This document shows, piece by piece, positions 18,165-26,057 of a stretch of DNA of 64,000 nt; within the stretch, counting starts at the first letter, position 1, and the number at the start of each line of letters is the position of its first letter. The stretch comes from Taklimakanibacter albus. Lineage in GTDB: Bacteria; Pseudomonadota; Alphaproteobacteria; Rhizobiales; Aestuariivirgaceae. Under the pieces are notes generated by a model. That model was not told the origin of the DNA and searched no databases. It saw only the letters and a list, made by a program, of their open reading frames with translations. The stretch is taken from the NCBI RefSeq assembly GCF_016595235.1, contig NZ_JAENHL010000007.1, positions 843,834 through 907,833 of the forward strand, given 5' to 3'. The position numbers were made by a program, and so were the translations under genes.

Positions 18165-19163
18165 TCACGGCACAAGCACAATCTTGCCGACATGGGCGCT
18201 CGATTCCATCAGCCGGTGCGCTTGCGCAGCCTCCGCCAGGGGGAATGTCTTGAAGATCTGCGGCCGGATCTTGCCTTGGGACAGGAGCGGCCACACCCGG
18301 GCCTCGAGCGCCCGGGCGATTTCCGCCTTTTCGGCGACGCTGCGCGGCCTGAGCGTCGAACCGGTCAGGGTCAGCCGCTTCAACATGATGGGGAGGAGAT
18401 CGACCTCGACCTTGGAGCCCTTGAGGAAGGCGATATTGACGATCCGGCCAAACATCGCTGCGGCGGCAAGGTTGCGCCCGACATAATCGCCCCCCACCAT
18501 GTCGAGGATCACATCGGCCCCCTTTCCGTCGGTGGCGGCCTTGACGACCTGGCCGAAGTCTTCCTCCCGGTAATTGATGCCGCGTTGGGCGCCCAAGGCC
18601 TCGCAGGCGCGGCATTTGTCGGTCGAGCCCGCGGTCGCGAAGACACGTGATCCCAGCTGATGCGCCATCATGATGGCCGTGGTGCCGATGCCGCTCGAGC
18701 CGCCATGGACGAGCAACGTCTCGCCGGGTTTAAGCCCGCCCCGTTCGAAGACATTGGTCCATACGGTGAAGAAAGTCTCCGGAATGCCGCCGGCTTCGAT
18801 GAGCGAAATGCCGCCCGGAACCGGAAGCGCATTGTCCTCGGCCGCCACGCAATATTCGGCATAGCCGCCGCCCGGCACCAGGGCGCAGACGATGTCGCCT
18901 TCCTTATAGCGCGTCACTTGCGGGCCCTTCGCCACCACATGGCCCGCCACTTCGAGGCCCGGTGTCGAGGGCGCCCCGGCGGGCGGCGGGTAGCCGCCCT
19001 GCCGCTGCAGCACATCCGGTCGGTTGACGCCGGCGGCGGCGACCTTGATCAGCACCTCATGGTCCTTGGGGACCGGCACAGCGATCAGGGCGGACTTGAG
19101 CACCTCCGGACCGCCCGGCGTCGTGATGGCGATGGCGGTCATCTTGGCGGGCAGCGCGGTCAT
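18165..19163 (-). CDS. NAD(P)H-quinone oxidoreductase, PIG3 family
   Basis: Zinc-free medium-chain dehydrogenase/reductase, 332 residues. Features: GroES-like domain with GVNRPDVLQRQGGYPPPAGAP, substrate loop, and Rossmann motif VHGGSSGIGTTAIMMA (~148-163). The pattern matches PIG3/QOR enzymes that reduce quinones with NADPH. ATG 19163 has AAGGAG 7 bases before it. It is divergent from the DUF1192 gene (19283). Confidence 0.9.
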   Translation of the reverse strand: MTALPAKMTAIAITTPGGPEVLKSALIAVPVPKDHEVLIKVAAAGVNRPDVLQRQGGYPPPAGAPSTPGLEVAGHVVAKGPQVTRYKEGDIVCALVPGGGYAEYCVAAEDNALPVPGGISLIEAGGIPETFFTVWTNVFERGGLKPGETLLVHGGSSGIGTTAIMMAHQLGSRVFATAGSTDKCRACEALGAQRGINYREEDFGQVVKAATDGKGADVILDMVGGDYVGRNLAAAAMFGRIVNIAFLKGSKVEVDLLPIMLKRLTLTGSTLRPRSVAEKAEIARALEARVWPLLSQGKIRPQIFKTFPLAEAAQAHRLMESSAHVGKIVLVP

Positions 19164-19282
19164 GGAGGACTCCTTGTTCGGGTGGCGGGCGATCCCCTTT
19201 GCCTGATCGCGGCCGGACTTGCAGAGGCGGAGGGCGCAGGCCAAACTGCCCATTCTGTTCACATCGTCAAGGGAGTAGGCGC

Positions 19283-19471
19283 ATGGACCTCGACGACATC
19301 CGTCGGATCAAGAAGCCCGAGATCGTCATCGGTGAGGATTTGGCCCTCCTGTCGGTAGCCGAACTCGAACACCGCGTTCACCTTTTGGAATCCGAGATCG
19401 TTCGCATCCGTGAAGCCATCGCCGGCAAGCAGTCGAGCAAGGCCGCTGCCGACGCATTTTTCAGGAGCTGA
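19283..19471 (+). CDS. DUF1192 protein
   Basis: 62-residue protein of the DUF1192 family (family length about 60). It has the pattern LSVAELEHRVHLLESEIVRI, a short leucine-rich helix likely to form a coiled coil. No function known. GGGAG precedes ATG 19283. In related genomes it commonly precedes the DUF1465/RcdA gene, as here. Confidence 0.85.
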   Translation: MDLDDIRRIKKPEIVIGEDLALLSVAELEHRVHLLESEIVRIREAIAGKQSSKAAADAFFRS

Positions 19472-19556
19472 GGAGGCGTTTAGACTCTTTTTGCGTTAAG
19501 CAACCGTATCGTTAACCAATCAGTAAGGGATTCGGTTGTATTTTCATCAATGTAAT

Positions 19557-19651
19557 CCAGTCATCTGGATTCTCCGAGTGGCTCCTGTCCACTCTGTTTG
19601 ACGCCTCCCTGTTAGAACCTTTTAAGCCGCGCTTTTGCGCGGCTTTTTTTT
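19557..19651 (+). ncRNA. Candidate small RNA or structured 3' UTR with anti-SD loops
   Basis: Between DUF1192 and RcdA. It contains a CCAG/CTGG mini-hairpin (19557-19568), a GAGTGG/CCACTC hairpin (19576-19594) whose 7-base loop is CTCCTGT, a single-stranded GCCTCCC (19603-19609) and a strong terminator (19624-19651). C/T-rich loops complementary to ribosome-binding sites are the hallmark of several rhizobial trans-acting small RNAs. The 5' end and promoter are not defined, so it may also be the 3' UTR of DUF1192. Confidence 0.45.
19624..19651 (+). terminator. Strong Rho-independent terminator
   Basis: Stem AAGCCGCGC / GCGCGGCTT with a TTTT loop, followed by six further T. It separates transcription coming from DUF1192 from the RcdA gene. 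Confidence 0.92.
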
Positions 19652-19722
19652 GGCCCGCGATTTGCTCGTCACCAGAGCACCGGGCCATTTTCTGTGGATA
19701 GTGGCCGAAAATGACGCAGGTT

Positions 19723-19737
19723 TTAATGTTCCGTTAA
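19723..19737 (+). promoter_or_regulatory. CtrA binding box upstream of rcdA
   Basis: TTAA-TGTTCCG-TTAA, an exact match to the CtrA consensus TTAA-N7-TTAA, 50 bases before the RcdA start codon and after the upstream terminator. The position suits direct control of rcdA by CtrA. Confidence 0.7.
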
Positions 19738-19787
19738 ACCCATTCCGCTGAGGGTGCGACGGAGAAAGAACGAAAGAAACGATTCTC

Positions 19788-20327
19788 ATGATGGTGACAG
19801 GGGACAATTCTACGAATGGCCGCGGCGAGAGCCTGGTCGACTTTCTGGCGCGCTTCACCGCCTCGGATCAATTCGCTTCGATCTTCAAGGAAGGCATGGG
19901 CCTGGTCGAGGAGACCGCGAATTATCTCGACGGTCCCGGCCGCCAGGATGCCCGCCTGCTCGACCGCACCGGCGCCATCGCCTATGCCACCGAAAGCATG
20001 CGCCTGACCACCAGGCTGATGCAGCTCGCCTCGTGGCTTCTGCTCCAGCGCGCCGTCTCGGCCGGGGAAATCTCGGTCGACGACGCCTCCAAGGAGAAGC
20101 ACCGCATCCATCTTTCCGAAATCGGGGCCGGCCATGTCATGACCGGCTATGAGCAGATTCCGGTGGCCCTCAAGGACCTCGTCGACCGTTCGCTCAGGCT
20201 GCATGAGCGCATTCAGAAGCTCGACGAGATGCTGTCCACCAAAGCGCGGGTCGCCCCGCCGCAGCCCAGCCCCGTCAGCCACCAGATGGACCGGCTGGCG
20301 GCGGTGTTCAAAACGGCACGCCGGTAG
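19788..20327 (+). CDS. rcdA: RcdA-like protein (DUF1465), CtrA-degradation adaptor
   Basis: 179-residue helical protein of the DUF1465 family. In Caulobacter the member RcdA acts as an adaptor delivering CtrA to ClpXP at the pole. The family core is visible: FKEGMGLVEETANYLDGPGR, MRLTTRLMQLASWLLLQRAV and a C-terminal region with LVDRSLRLHERIQKLDEML. A perfect CtrA box lies 50 bases upstream, implying feedback. TrcR lies 2 kb away and GapR 26 kb away. Confidence 0.85.
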   Translation: MMVTGDNSTNGRGESLVDFLARFTASDQFASIFKEGMGLVEETANYLDGPGRQDARLLDRTGAIAYATESMRLTTRLMQLASWLLLQRAVSAGEISVDDASKEKHRIHLSEIGAGHVMTGYEQIPVALKDLVDRSLRLHERIQKLDEMLSTKARVAPPQPSPVSHQMDRLAAVFKTARR

Positions 20328-20394
20328 ATCTCGCGGGGTTGAACTCCCGGGCGCAGATGTTGGATATTGCGAGTATCGCCGGATGAGGGCGAGA

Positions 20395-20480
20395 TCCCTG
20401 TTCCGCGGATTTCGCGAAAATTCCCTGAAAACCCCTGTAATTCCACTGTAAATGCTCCTGCATGTTACAGGGAACTCAGC
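20395..20480. repeat. Degenerate repeat with CAGGGG/TTACAG words, copy 1
   Basis: In the gap after rcdA. Read on the minus strand it contains TTTACAGTGGAATT, then ACAGGGGTTTTCAGGG and TTTTCGCGAAA. The same words in the same order occur at 49155-49262. It ends next to the stop of the 20484-20726 gene. Confidence 0.6.
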
Positions 20481-20483
20481 GCT

Positions 20484-20726
20484 TCAGATCTTCAGGGGGC
20501 GAGCCGGATAATCGAGCGTGATTTCGAGCTCGCGGCCCTTGCCTGAGATCACCCAGCGCCGACGCAGGACGACGAAGTCATGCGGCATCTCCTCACGCTC
20601 GAGTGAAACGATGTCGCCGATCGTGCATTGGGCGTCGAGATCGAGCTTTGTCACTTCCGCCCTGATGCCGTGTCGCTCGACATAACGTCCAGCGCTGTCG
20701 GTCAAGGCGATGCTGGTCTTGCGCAT
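20484..20726 (-). CDS. Small hypothetical protein
   Basis: 80-residue basic protein of unknown function; composition suggests a small beta-rich domain (VSLEREEMPHDFVVLRRRWV, then ELEITLDYPARP). GGAGG lies 7 bases before ATG 20726. No family recognised. It is divergent from the DUF2165 gene, 91 bases away. Confidence 0.7.
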   Translation of the reverse strand: MRKTSIALTDSAGRYVERHGIRAEVTKLDLDAQCTIGDIVSLEREEMPHDFVVLRRRWVISGKGRELEITLDYPARPLKI

Positions 20727-20817
20727 GGCGGATCCTCCGGGGTCGGCCGACTATCCCATGGCGACAGGATCACTCTCCAGTTAAAATGACGCAATCGCAT
20801 ATGGGGAAGATTCGACC

Positions 20818-21315
20818 ATGACCGTGCGCCTTTCCAAGATCATCATGTGCCTGTGCCTGGCGGCTTTCGCCTTCATGGTGGCCTTCGGCAACATCACCGA
20901 TTACGGCTCCAATTTCGCCTTCGTCCAGCATGTGCTCAGCATGGACACGACCTTCCCGGGCAACAAGCTGATGTATCGTGCCATCACCAGTGAGAGTCTC
21001 TGGCACGTCGCCTACTGGCTCATCATTCTGGGCGAGGCCGTGACGTTCCTCCTATTCCTCATCGGCGCCCTCCATCTCTGGCAGGCGCGCCACGCAACCG
21101 GTGCTCAATTCAACAAGGCCAAACGCTTAGCCGTCATCGCCGCCACCATGGGTTTCCTCGTCTGGTTCTTCGGCTTCATGGTGGTGGGCGGCGAATGGTT
21201 CGCGATGTGGCAGTCGCAGACCTGGAACGGCCAGGAAGCCGCCTTCAAATTCTACGTCGCCATCATCGGCGTGCTGATCTATCTCAACCAGCCGGACGGG
21301 GATTTGGCGGCATGA
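20818..21315 (+). CDS. DUF2165 small integral membrane protein
   Basis: 165-residue membrane protein of the DUF2165 family with four hydrophobic segments (~8-28, ~63-87, ~104-123, ~140-157). The conserved loop NITDYGSNFAFVQHVLSMDTTFPGN and the GGEWFAMWQSQTWNGQ segment are hallmarks. Function unknown. It converges on the acetyltransferase gene, 28 bases away. Confidence 0.9.
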   Translation: MTVRLSKIIMCLCLAAFAFMVAFGNITDYGSNFAFVQHVLSMDTTFPGNKLMYRAITSESLWHVAYWLIILGEAVTFLLFLIGALHLWQARHATGAQFNKAKRLAVIAATMGFLVWFFGFMVVGGEWFAMWQSQTWNGQEAAFKFYVAIIGVLIYLNQPDGDLAA

Positions 21316-21343
21316 ATGTGAACGAGCTAATGCTCGCGTCAGT

Positions 21344-21883
21344 TCAGCCGAGCGGCAGATACCAGAACAGCGCGATCTCGCGCGTCTCCGGCATCTCGCC
21401 GCGATAAAGGAAACGATCGAAGCCGCCGAGCGTGAAGCCCAGCCGTTCATAGAGCCTGCAGGCGGCGACATTGTTGTTCTGGGTTTCGAGCATCACGCCC
21501 GGCAGTTGCCGCGCACGCGCCCAGTCGATTGCTTGTGCAAGCAGCGCCCTGCCCACGCCATGGCGCCGGGATCGGGCGTCGACCGCGAGATGATCGATGA
21601 AGGCATAGCGGTTCCAATGGATCGCCACCGAAATATGCCCCGCCAATTCGCCGTCGGCATAGGCCAGGAGAAACATCTTGTCCGGCGCATCGATGAAGTC
21701 GGCGAGCTCGCCTTCCTCATTGTCGGCATACCGCTTTAGGTAGGCCGGCACCGGTTCGATGTCATATGTGACGACGCCGTGGCGCGCCGAAGGGATGAGC
21801 TCGGCCTCGACCGTGAAGGCGCCATCGAGCCCAGCCACATCGGCAAGATTATCCCGGCTGAGTGGCCGGAAGGCCAACGTCAT
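21344..21883 (-). CDS. GNAT acetyltransferase, streptothricin-acetyltransferase-like
   Basis: 179 residues. The C-terminal half reads FIDHLAVDARSRRHGVGRALL (motif A) and MLETQNNNVAACRLYERLGF, then GGFDRFLYRG and an IALFWYLP end, a pattern shared with streptothricin N-acetyltransferases and their housekeeping relatives. Antibiotic resistance is possible but not demonstrated; these homologues are common in environmental bacteria. ATG 21883 overlaps the stop of the upstream SelW-like gene (ATGA). Confidence 0.85.
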   Translation of the reverse strand: MTLAFRPLSRDNLADVAGLDGAFTVEAELIPSARHGVVTYDIEPVPAYLKRYADNEEGELADFIDAPDKMFLLAYADGELAGHISVAIHWNRYAFIDHLAVDARSRRHGVGRALLAQAIDWARARQLPGVMLETQNNNVAACRLYERLGFTLGGFDRFLYRGEMPETREIALFWYLPLG

Positions 21884-22182
21884 TTGCGCTCTTCCGCCGC
21901 CCGGTCGGTGTGGCCGAGATCGCGTTCCGGCGCCACCCGGTCGCGCACCAGCTGCTTGAGCGTCTTCACGTCCGGAAAGCCGCCGTCGCGCTTGCGGTCC
22001 CATATGAGCTCATCCCCGCAGGTGATCTGAAAGATTCCGCCGGTGCCAGGTATGAGGGCGACCTCACCCAGCTCGGTGGTGAAGGTCGACAGCAGCTCCT
22101 GGGCCATCCAGGCCGCACGGAGCAGCCATTGGCACTGGGTGCAATAGGTGATGGCGATGCGGGGCTGGGTTTCCGTCGGCAT
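21880..22182 (-). CDS. SelT/SelW/SelH (Rdx) family selenoprotein homologue, Cys form
   Basis: 100-residue thioredoxin-like protein. YCTQCQWLLRAAWMAQELL carries the CxxC redox motif in place of CxxU, and GTGGIFQITCGDELIWDRKRDGGFPD is the conserved second block ending in the family GGFPD. Likely a small redox protein; partner unknown. It is the first gene of a two-gene unit with the acetyltransferase. Confidence 0.9.
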   Translation of the reverse strand: MPTETQPRIAITYCTQCQWLLRAAWMAQELLSTFTTELGEVALIPGTGGIFQITCGDELIWDRKRDGGFPDVKTLKQLVRDRVAPERDLGHTDRAAEERK

Positions 22183-22264
22183 GGCTGGTTCCCTGATTCA
22201 CAAAGCTTGCTATGTAAGCGCTGGCTCCAACGCTATCCATCCCTGCCCACCGAAAGCTGCATTT

Positions 22265-22657
22265 ATGGCCTCAGCCAAGAACTTCGATGACCTGCTGGCC
22301 GTTGCTCAGGCTGAGCGAGCGCTGGCCGACGCGCATCTCAGTCTCGATTTGGCACTCTTCGATCAGCTTCTCCACAAGGACTACATCATCATCCAGCCAG
22401 GTGGCGCCGCCGAGAACAAAGCCGAGACGCTGGCGTCCTTTCGCAAGGGCGCGCGCCATTGGGACAAGGCCTCGGTGGATCAGCTCGACATCCGCCTCTA
22501 TGACGGGACGGCCGTCGTCACCGGCCGCTGGAGCGCCTGCGGACGGAATGGCGCCGCCTCATTCGACTATCAGGCGCGCTTCCTGTCGGTCTGGGTGAGA
22601 GAAGACGGCCGCTGGCAGAATGTGGCCTATCAATCGACCGAAATGCCAGCCGGGTAA
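22265..22657 (+). CDS. NTF2-like / DUF4440 protein
   Basis: 130-residue single-domain protein of the SnoaL/NTF2 fold. The pattern DLALFDQLLHKDYIIIQPGG, KAETLASFRKG and LSVWVREDGRWQNVAYQST is typical for DUF4440 proteins. Reaction or ligand unknown. ATG 22265 is chosen by alignment to the family start. It ends at a terminator shared with rpmE. Confidence 0.85.
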   Translation: MASAKNFDDLLAVAQAERALADAHLSLDLALFDQLLHKDYIIIQPGGAAENKAETLASFRKGARHWDKASVDQLDIRLYDGTAVVTGRWSACGRNGAASFDYQARFLSVWVREDGRWQNVAYQSTEMPAG

Positions 22658-22675
22658 CGGGACTCCCAAAACACA

Positions 22676-22698
22676 AAACCCGGCGCGAGGCCGGGTTT
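22676..22698. terminator. Bidirectional terminator
   Basis: Perfect 9-bp stem AAACCCGGC / GCCGGGTTT with loop GCGAG between convergent genes (NTF2-like and rpmE). Confidence 0.85.
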
Positions 22699-22722
22699 AG
22701 GGCGCAAAGCTGAAAGCCAGGC

Positions 22723-22944
22723 CTACTTGTTGAGGAAGCCGAACTTCTGCTTGAACTTGCTGACGCGGCCTCCGCGATCGAGGAGCGTCTGCTGGCCGCC
22801 GGTCCAGGCCGGATGCGACTTCGGATCGATGTCGAGATTGAGCGTGTCGCCTTCCTTGCCGTAGGTCGAACGGGTCTGGAACTTGCTGCCGTCGGTCATC
22901 ACCACATTGATCATGTGGTATTCGGGATGAATGTCTTTCTTCAT
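22723..22944 (-). CDS. rpmE: 50S ribosomal protein bL31
   Basis: 73 residues, with [19 protein letters not shown] and the [21 protein letters not shown] signature. The CxxC zinc pair of the zinc-binding paralogue is missing, so this is the zinc-independent form. The 151 bases up to the ABC transporter gene contain both divergent promoters. Confidence 0.96.
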   Translation of the reverse strand: MKKDIHPEYHMINVVMTDGSKFQTRSTYGKEGDTLNLDIDPKSHPAWTGGQQTLLDRGGRVSKFKQKFGFLNK

Positions 22945-23095
22945 GGCGTAAACTCTCTTGGAGGCGCGCCCGCGGCGCCCGGAAACTGCGAATTTAGGGG
23001 CTTCGGGCGGCGTCTATACAGGAGGGGGGGCCCCAGCGCAAGTGCGGCGGCTTGGCCCCTTTTTAGGGCGGTCCGGCTGGTCTAACTGGAGCAAA

Positions 23096-24886
23096 ATGGC
23101 TCGTTCAACCGAAGATACCGCCCCGGCCCGGCCTGCCGGCAAGAGCCTGAAGCCGCTCCGCCGCTTCTTACCCCTGCTCACGGCCTATCGCCTGCCCGTC
23201 GCTTTGGCCTTCCTGGCCCTGGTGGTGGCGGCCCTCGCCACCCTCATCGTGCCGCTGGCGGTCCGCCGGGTCATCGACCATGGCTTTTCGGCCGAGGGCA
23301 GCCTCCTCATCAACCAGTATTTTGCCGTGATGCTGGCCGTCGTCGCGGTCCTGGCACTCGCCTCCGCCGCCCGCTTCTACCTCGTCACCTGGCTCGGCGA
23401 GCGTATCGTCGCCGATACCCGCGACCTCCTGTTCAAGCACCTGCTCGATCTCAGCCCCGCCTTCTACGAAGCGAACCGCTCGGGCGAGATCGTCTCGCGC
23501 CTCACCGCCGACACGACCCAGATCAAGTCGGCCTTCTCCACCTCGGCCTCGATCGCCTTGCGCAATCTGGTGATGCTGATCGGCGCCGCCGTGATGATGG
23601 TGGTCACGAGCCCGCAATTGTCGGGCCTGGTCCTCCTCGCCATTCCGTTGATCGTGCTGCCGCTCATCTTCTTCGGCCGCCGGGTGCGCGCGCTGTCGCG
23701 CGAGGCCCAGGACACGCTCGCCCATTCGGCGGCTTACGCTCAGGAGCGTCTTCTGGCGGTGACGGCGGTGCAGTCCTTCGTCCAGGAGCTCACCGCGATC
23801 AAGGCCTTCAAGGATGCGACCGCTGTCGCCTTCGACGCCTCCGCGAGGCGCACCCGCGCCCGCGCCTTCCTCACCGGCGCCATCATCTTCCTGTCGCTGG
23901 GTTCGGTGACGGCGGTGCTCTGGTATGGCGCCCGCGAGGTCATCACCGGCGCCATGACGGCGGGATCGCTCAGCCAGTTCGTGCTTTATGCCGTGCTCGC
24001 GGCGAGCGCGCTCGGCGAGCTGTCGCAGGTCTGGGGCGAAGTTCAGGCCGCCTCGGGTGCCGCCGAACGCATTGCCGAGCTTCTCGACGAAAAGCCCGCC
24101 ATCGCCGCGCCGCTTTCGCCCGTGCCGCTGCCTTCACCCGCCAAGGGCGAGGTCGTCTTCGACAGAGTGAGCTTCCACTATCCGACCCGGCCCGATGGCC
24201 CGGCGCTCGAAGATGTGAGCTTCGCCGTGGCCAAGGGTGAGACGGTGGCCCTTGTCGGCCCATCGGGGGCCGGCAAGTCGACGATCTTCGCGCTGCTGCA
24301 GCGCTTCTATGATCCGCAGACGGGCCGCGTCCTGGTCGATGGCGTCGATGTGCGCCAGGCCGATCCGCGCGCCGTCAGGTCGCGTATCGCGGTGGTGCCG
24401 CAGGAGACCGTGATCTTCTCGGGGAGCGTCCTCGACAACATCCGTTTCGGCCGGCCCGAAGCATCGCTCGCCGAGATCAAGGCAGCGGCGCGCGCCGCCC
24501 GCATCGATGAATTCGCCGAGCGTCTGCCGAAAGGCTACGACACTGAAGTCGGCGAGCGTGGCATCACTTTGTCAGGCGGCCAGCGCCAGCGCATCGCCAT
24601 CGGCCGCGCCATATTGCGCGACGCGCCGATCCTTCTCCTCGATGAGGCGACAAGCGCGCTCGATGCCGAGAGCGAGGCCCTGATCCAGGAAGCGATCACC
24701 GAACTCACCCAGCATCGCACGACTTTGGTCATCGCCCATCGCCTGGCGACGGTGAGGAATGCCGGACGTATCCTGGTCCTCGATGAAGGCCGCATCGTCG
24801 CCGAGGGCCAGCATGGTGAGCTCGCCCAGACGAACCCGCTTTATTCACGCCTCGCCAAGCTGCAGTTCAGCGCTCAGTCGGCCTAG
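23096..24886 (+). CDS. ABC exporter, fused permease and ATPase (MsbA-like)
   Basis: 596-residue half-transporter. The N-terminal ABC_membrane domain has six predicted helices between residues ~25 and ~320; the ATPase domain follows with Walker A GPSGAGKST, Q-loop VVPQE, signature LSGGQ, Walker B ILLLDEATSALD and H-loop AHRLA. It belongs to the group of lipid or multidrug exporters, and works as a homodimer by analogy. ATG 23096 has GGAG 5 bases before it. It is transcribed alone. Confidence 0.92.
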   Translation: MARSTEDTAPARPAGKSLKPLRRFLPLLTAYRLPVALAFLALVVAALATLIVPLAVRRVIDHGFSAEGSLLINQYFAVMLAVVAVLALASAARFYLVTWLGERIVADTRDLLFKHLLDLSPAFYEANRSGEIVSRLTADTTQIKSAFSTSASIALRNLVMLIGAAVMMVVTSPQLSGLVLLAIPLIVLPLIFFGRRVRALSREAQDTLAHSAAYAQERLLAVTAVQSFVQELTAIKAFKDATAVAFDASARRTRARAFLTGAIIFLSLGSVTAVLWYGAREVITGAMTAGSLSQFVLYAVLAASALGELSQVWGEVQAASGAAERIAELLDEKPAIAAPLSPVPLPSPAKGEVVFDRVSFHYPTRPDGPALEDVSFAVAKGETVALVGPSGAGKSTIFALLQRFYDPQTGRVLVDGVDVRQADPRAVRSRIAVVPQETVIFSGSVLDNIRFGRPEASLAEIKAAARAARIDEFAERLPKGYDTEVGERGITLSGGQRQRIAIGRAILRDAPILLLDEATSALDAESEALIQEAITELTQHRTTLVIAHRLATVRNAGRILVLDEGRIVAEGQHGELAQTNPLYSRLAKLQFSAQSA

Positions 24887-24901
24887 GCTTATTACTAATA
24901 C

Positions 24902-25014
24902 ACCCTCATGCTGAGGCGCGAGCGCAGCGAGCCTCGAAGCATGATCCAGGTACAAGGATCTTGCCGCTTGCCACCCTTCGAGGCCCGCCTTCGGCGCGCA
25001 CATCAGGGTGAGGA
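24902..25014. repeat. REP/BIME-like inverted repeat
   Basis: A 113-base imperfect palindrome. The ends read ACCCTCATGCTGAGG and CATCAGGGTGAGG, and inner arms GCCTCGAAGCATG / CACCCTTCGAGGC face each other. The sequence is of the kind scattered in Bradyrhizobium-like genomes. It fills the gap between the ABC transporter and the convergent MotB-like gene and may help to end both transcripts. Confidence 0.8.
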
Positions 25015-25025
25015 TTGTAGTTGAA

Positions 25026-26054
25026 TCACCGTTCGGTGAGCTTGAGCTCGATGCGGCGGTTGCGCGTCTTCGCCTCTTCGCTGTCGCCCGGATCGAGCGG
25101 CTGGAATTCGCCGAAGCCCGCCGCCACCAGATGTTTGGGCGTCACACCTTGCTGGATCAGGTAGTTGACGACCGCGATGGCGCGGGCCGAGGACAGTTCC
25201 CAGTTCGACTTGAAGGTCGTCTGGATCGGGTCAGTGTCGGTATGGCCGTCGACGCGCAGCACCCAGGCGATATCGGGCGGGATCTCGCCTTCGAGCTCCT
25301 TGAGCGCGCTGGCAAGCTTGTCCATTTCGACGAGCCCGGCCGGATTGATGGTCGCCGAGCCCTTCGGGAACAGCACTTCCGACTGGAAGACGAAGCGGTC
25401 GCCGACGACGAGGATATCGGAGCGCTGGCTCAGGATCTTGCGCAAGCGGCCGAAGAATTCCGAGCGATAACGCGTCAGCTCCTGCACGCGCTGCGCCAGC
25501 GCCGAATTGAGCCGCTTGCCGAGATCGATGATCTGCGCCTGGTCGGTGCGCGAGCGTGTTTCGGCATCGGCGAGCAGCCCTGACAGGGCTGCGATCTGCC
25601 GGCGGAGCGCCGCGAGCTGCTGGTTGAGCAGTTCGACCTTGGCGAGCGCGTCGGCGGACAGCTGCTTCTCCTGGTCGAGCGCGGTGCGCAGGCCGGTGAT
25701 GGTGGAGCCGGCGCTGTCGCCCTTGGCGGCCTCGCCCTCGAGCTGCAGCATCAGGTTGGACGACTTGGTCTTCTCGGCCTGGAGATCATCGCCCAGCGTC
25801 GCGAAATTGAGTTCGAGCTCGGCCTTGGCCGATTTTTCGAGCGCCAGCAATTGGGTCAGCTCGGCGATCTGCGAGCGCAATTGCCCGAGCGCGCTGTCCT
25901 GGCCTGAGATCTCGCGTGCCAGGAGGAACTGCGCGACGATGAAGACCGACAAGAGGAAGGTGATGACGAGCAGGAGCTGCGCCATCGCGTCGACGAAGCC
26001 TGGCCAATAAGGGGCATCGTCATGGCGCCGGCGCCGCGAGAGGGCTTGCGCCAT
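25026..26054 (-). CDS. OmpA/MotB-like peptidoglycan-binding membrane protein
   Basis: 342 residues: short cytoplasmic N-terminus, one membrane helix at ~21-45 (AMAQLLLVITFLLSVFIVA), a long coiled coil (~50-195) and an OmpA-like domain (~210-340) with DGHTDTDP and NWELSSARA. The layout equals MotB-type stators, but there are no flagellar genes around. It lies 3 bases after the MotA-like gene; the two surely form one complex anchored to the cell wall. Confidence 0.88.
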   Translation of the reverse strand: MAQALSRRRRHDDAPYWPGFVDAMAQLLLVITFLLSVFIVAQFLLAREISGQDSALGQLRSQIAELTQLLALEKSAKAELELNFATLGDDLQAEKTKSSNLMLQLEGEAAKGDSAGSTITGLRTALDQEKQLSADALAKVELLNQQLAALRRQIAALSGLLADAETRSRTDQAQIIDLGKRLNSALAQRVQELTRYRSEFFGRLRKILSQRSDILVVGDRFVFQSEVLFPKGSATINPAGLVEMDKLASALKELEGEIPPDIAWVLRVDGHTDTDPIQTTFKSNWELSSARAIAVVNYLIQQGVTPKHLVAAGFGEFQPLDPGDSEEAKTRNRRIELKLTER

Positions 26055-26057
26055 GGT

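Noticed and set aside
21344-21883. Acetyltransferase as an acquired antibiotic-resistance gene
   Set aside because: No mobile-element context, base composition like the neighbours; homologues are ordinary chromosomal genes.
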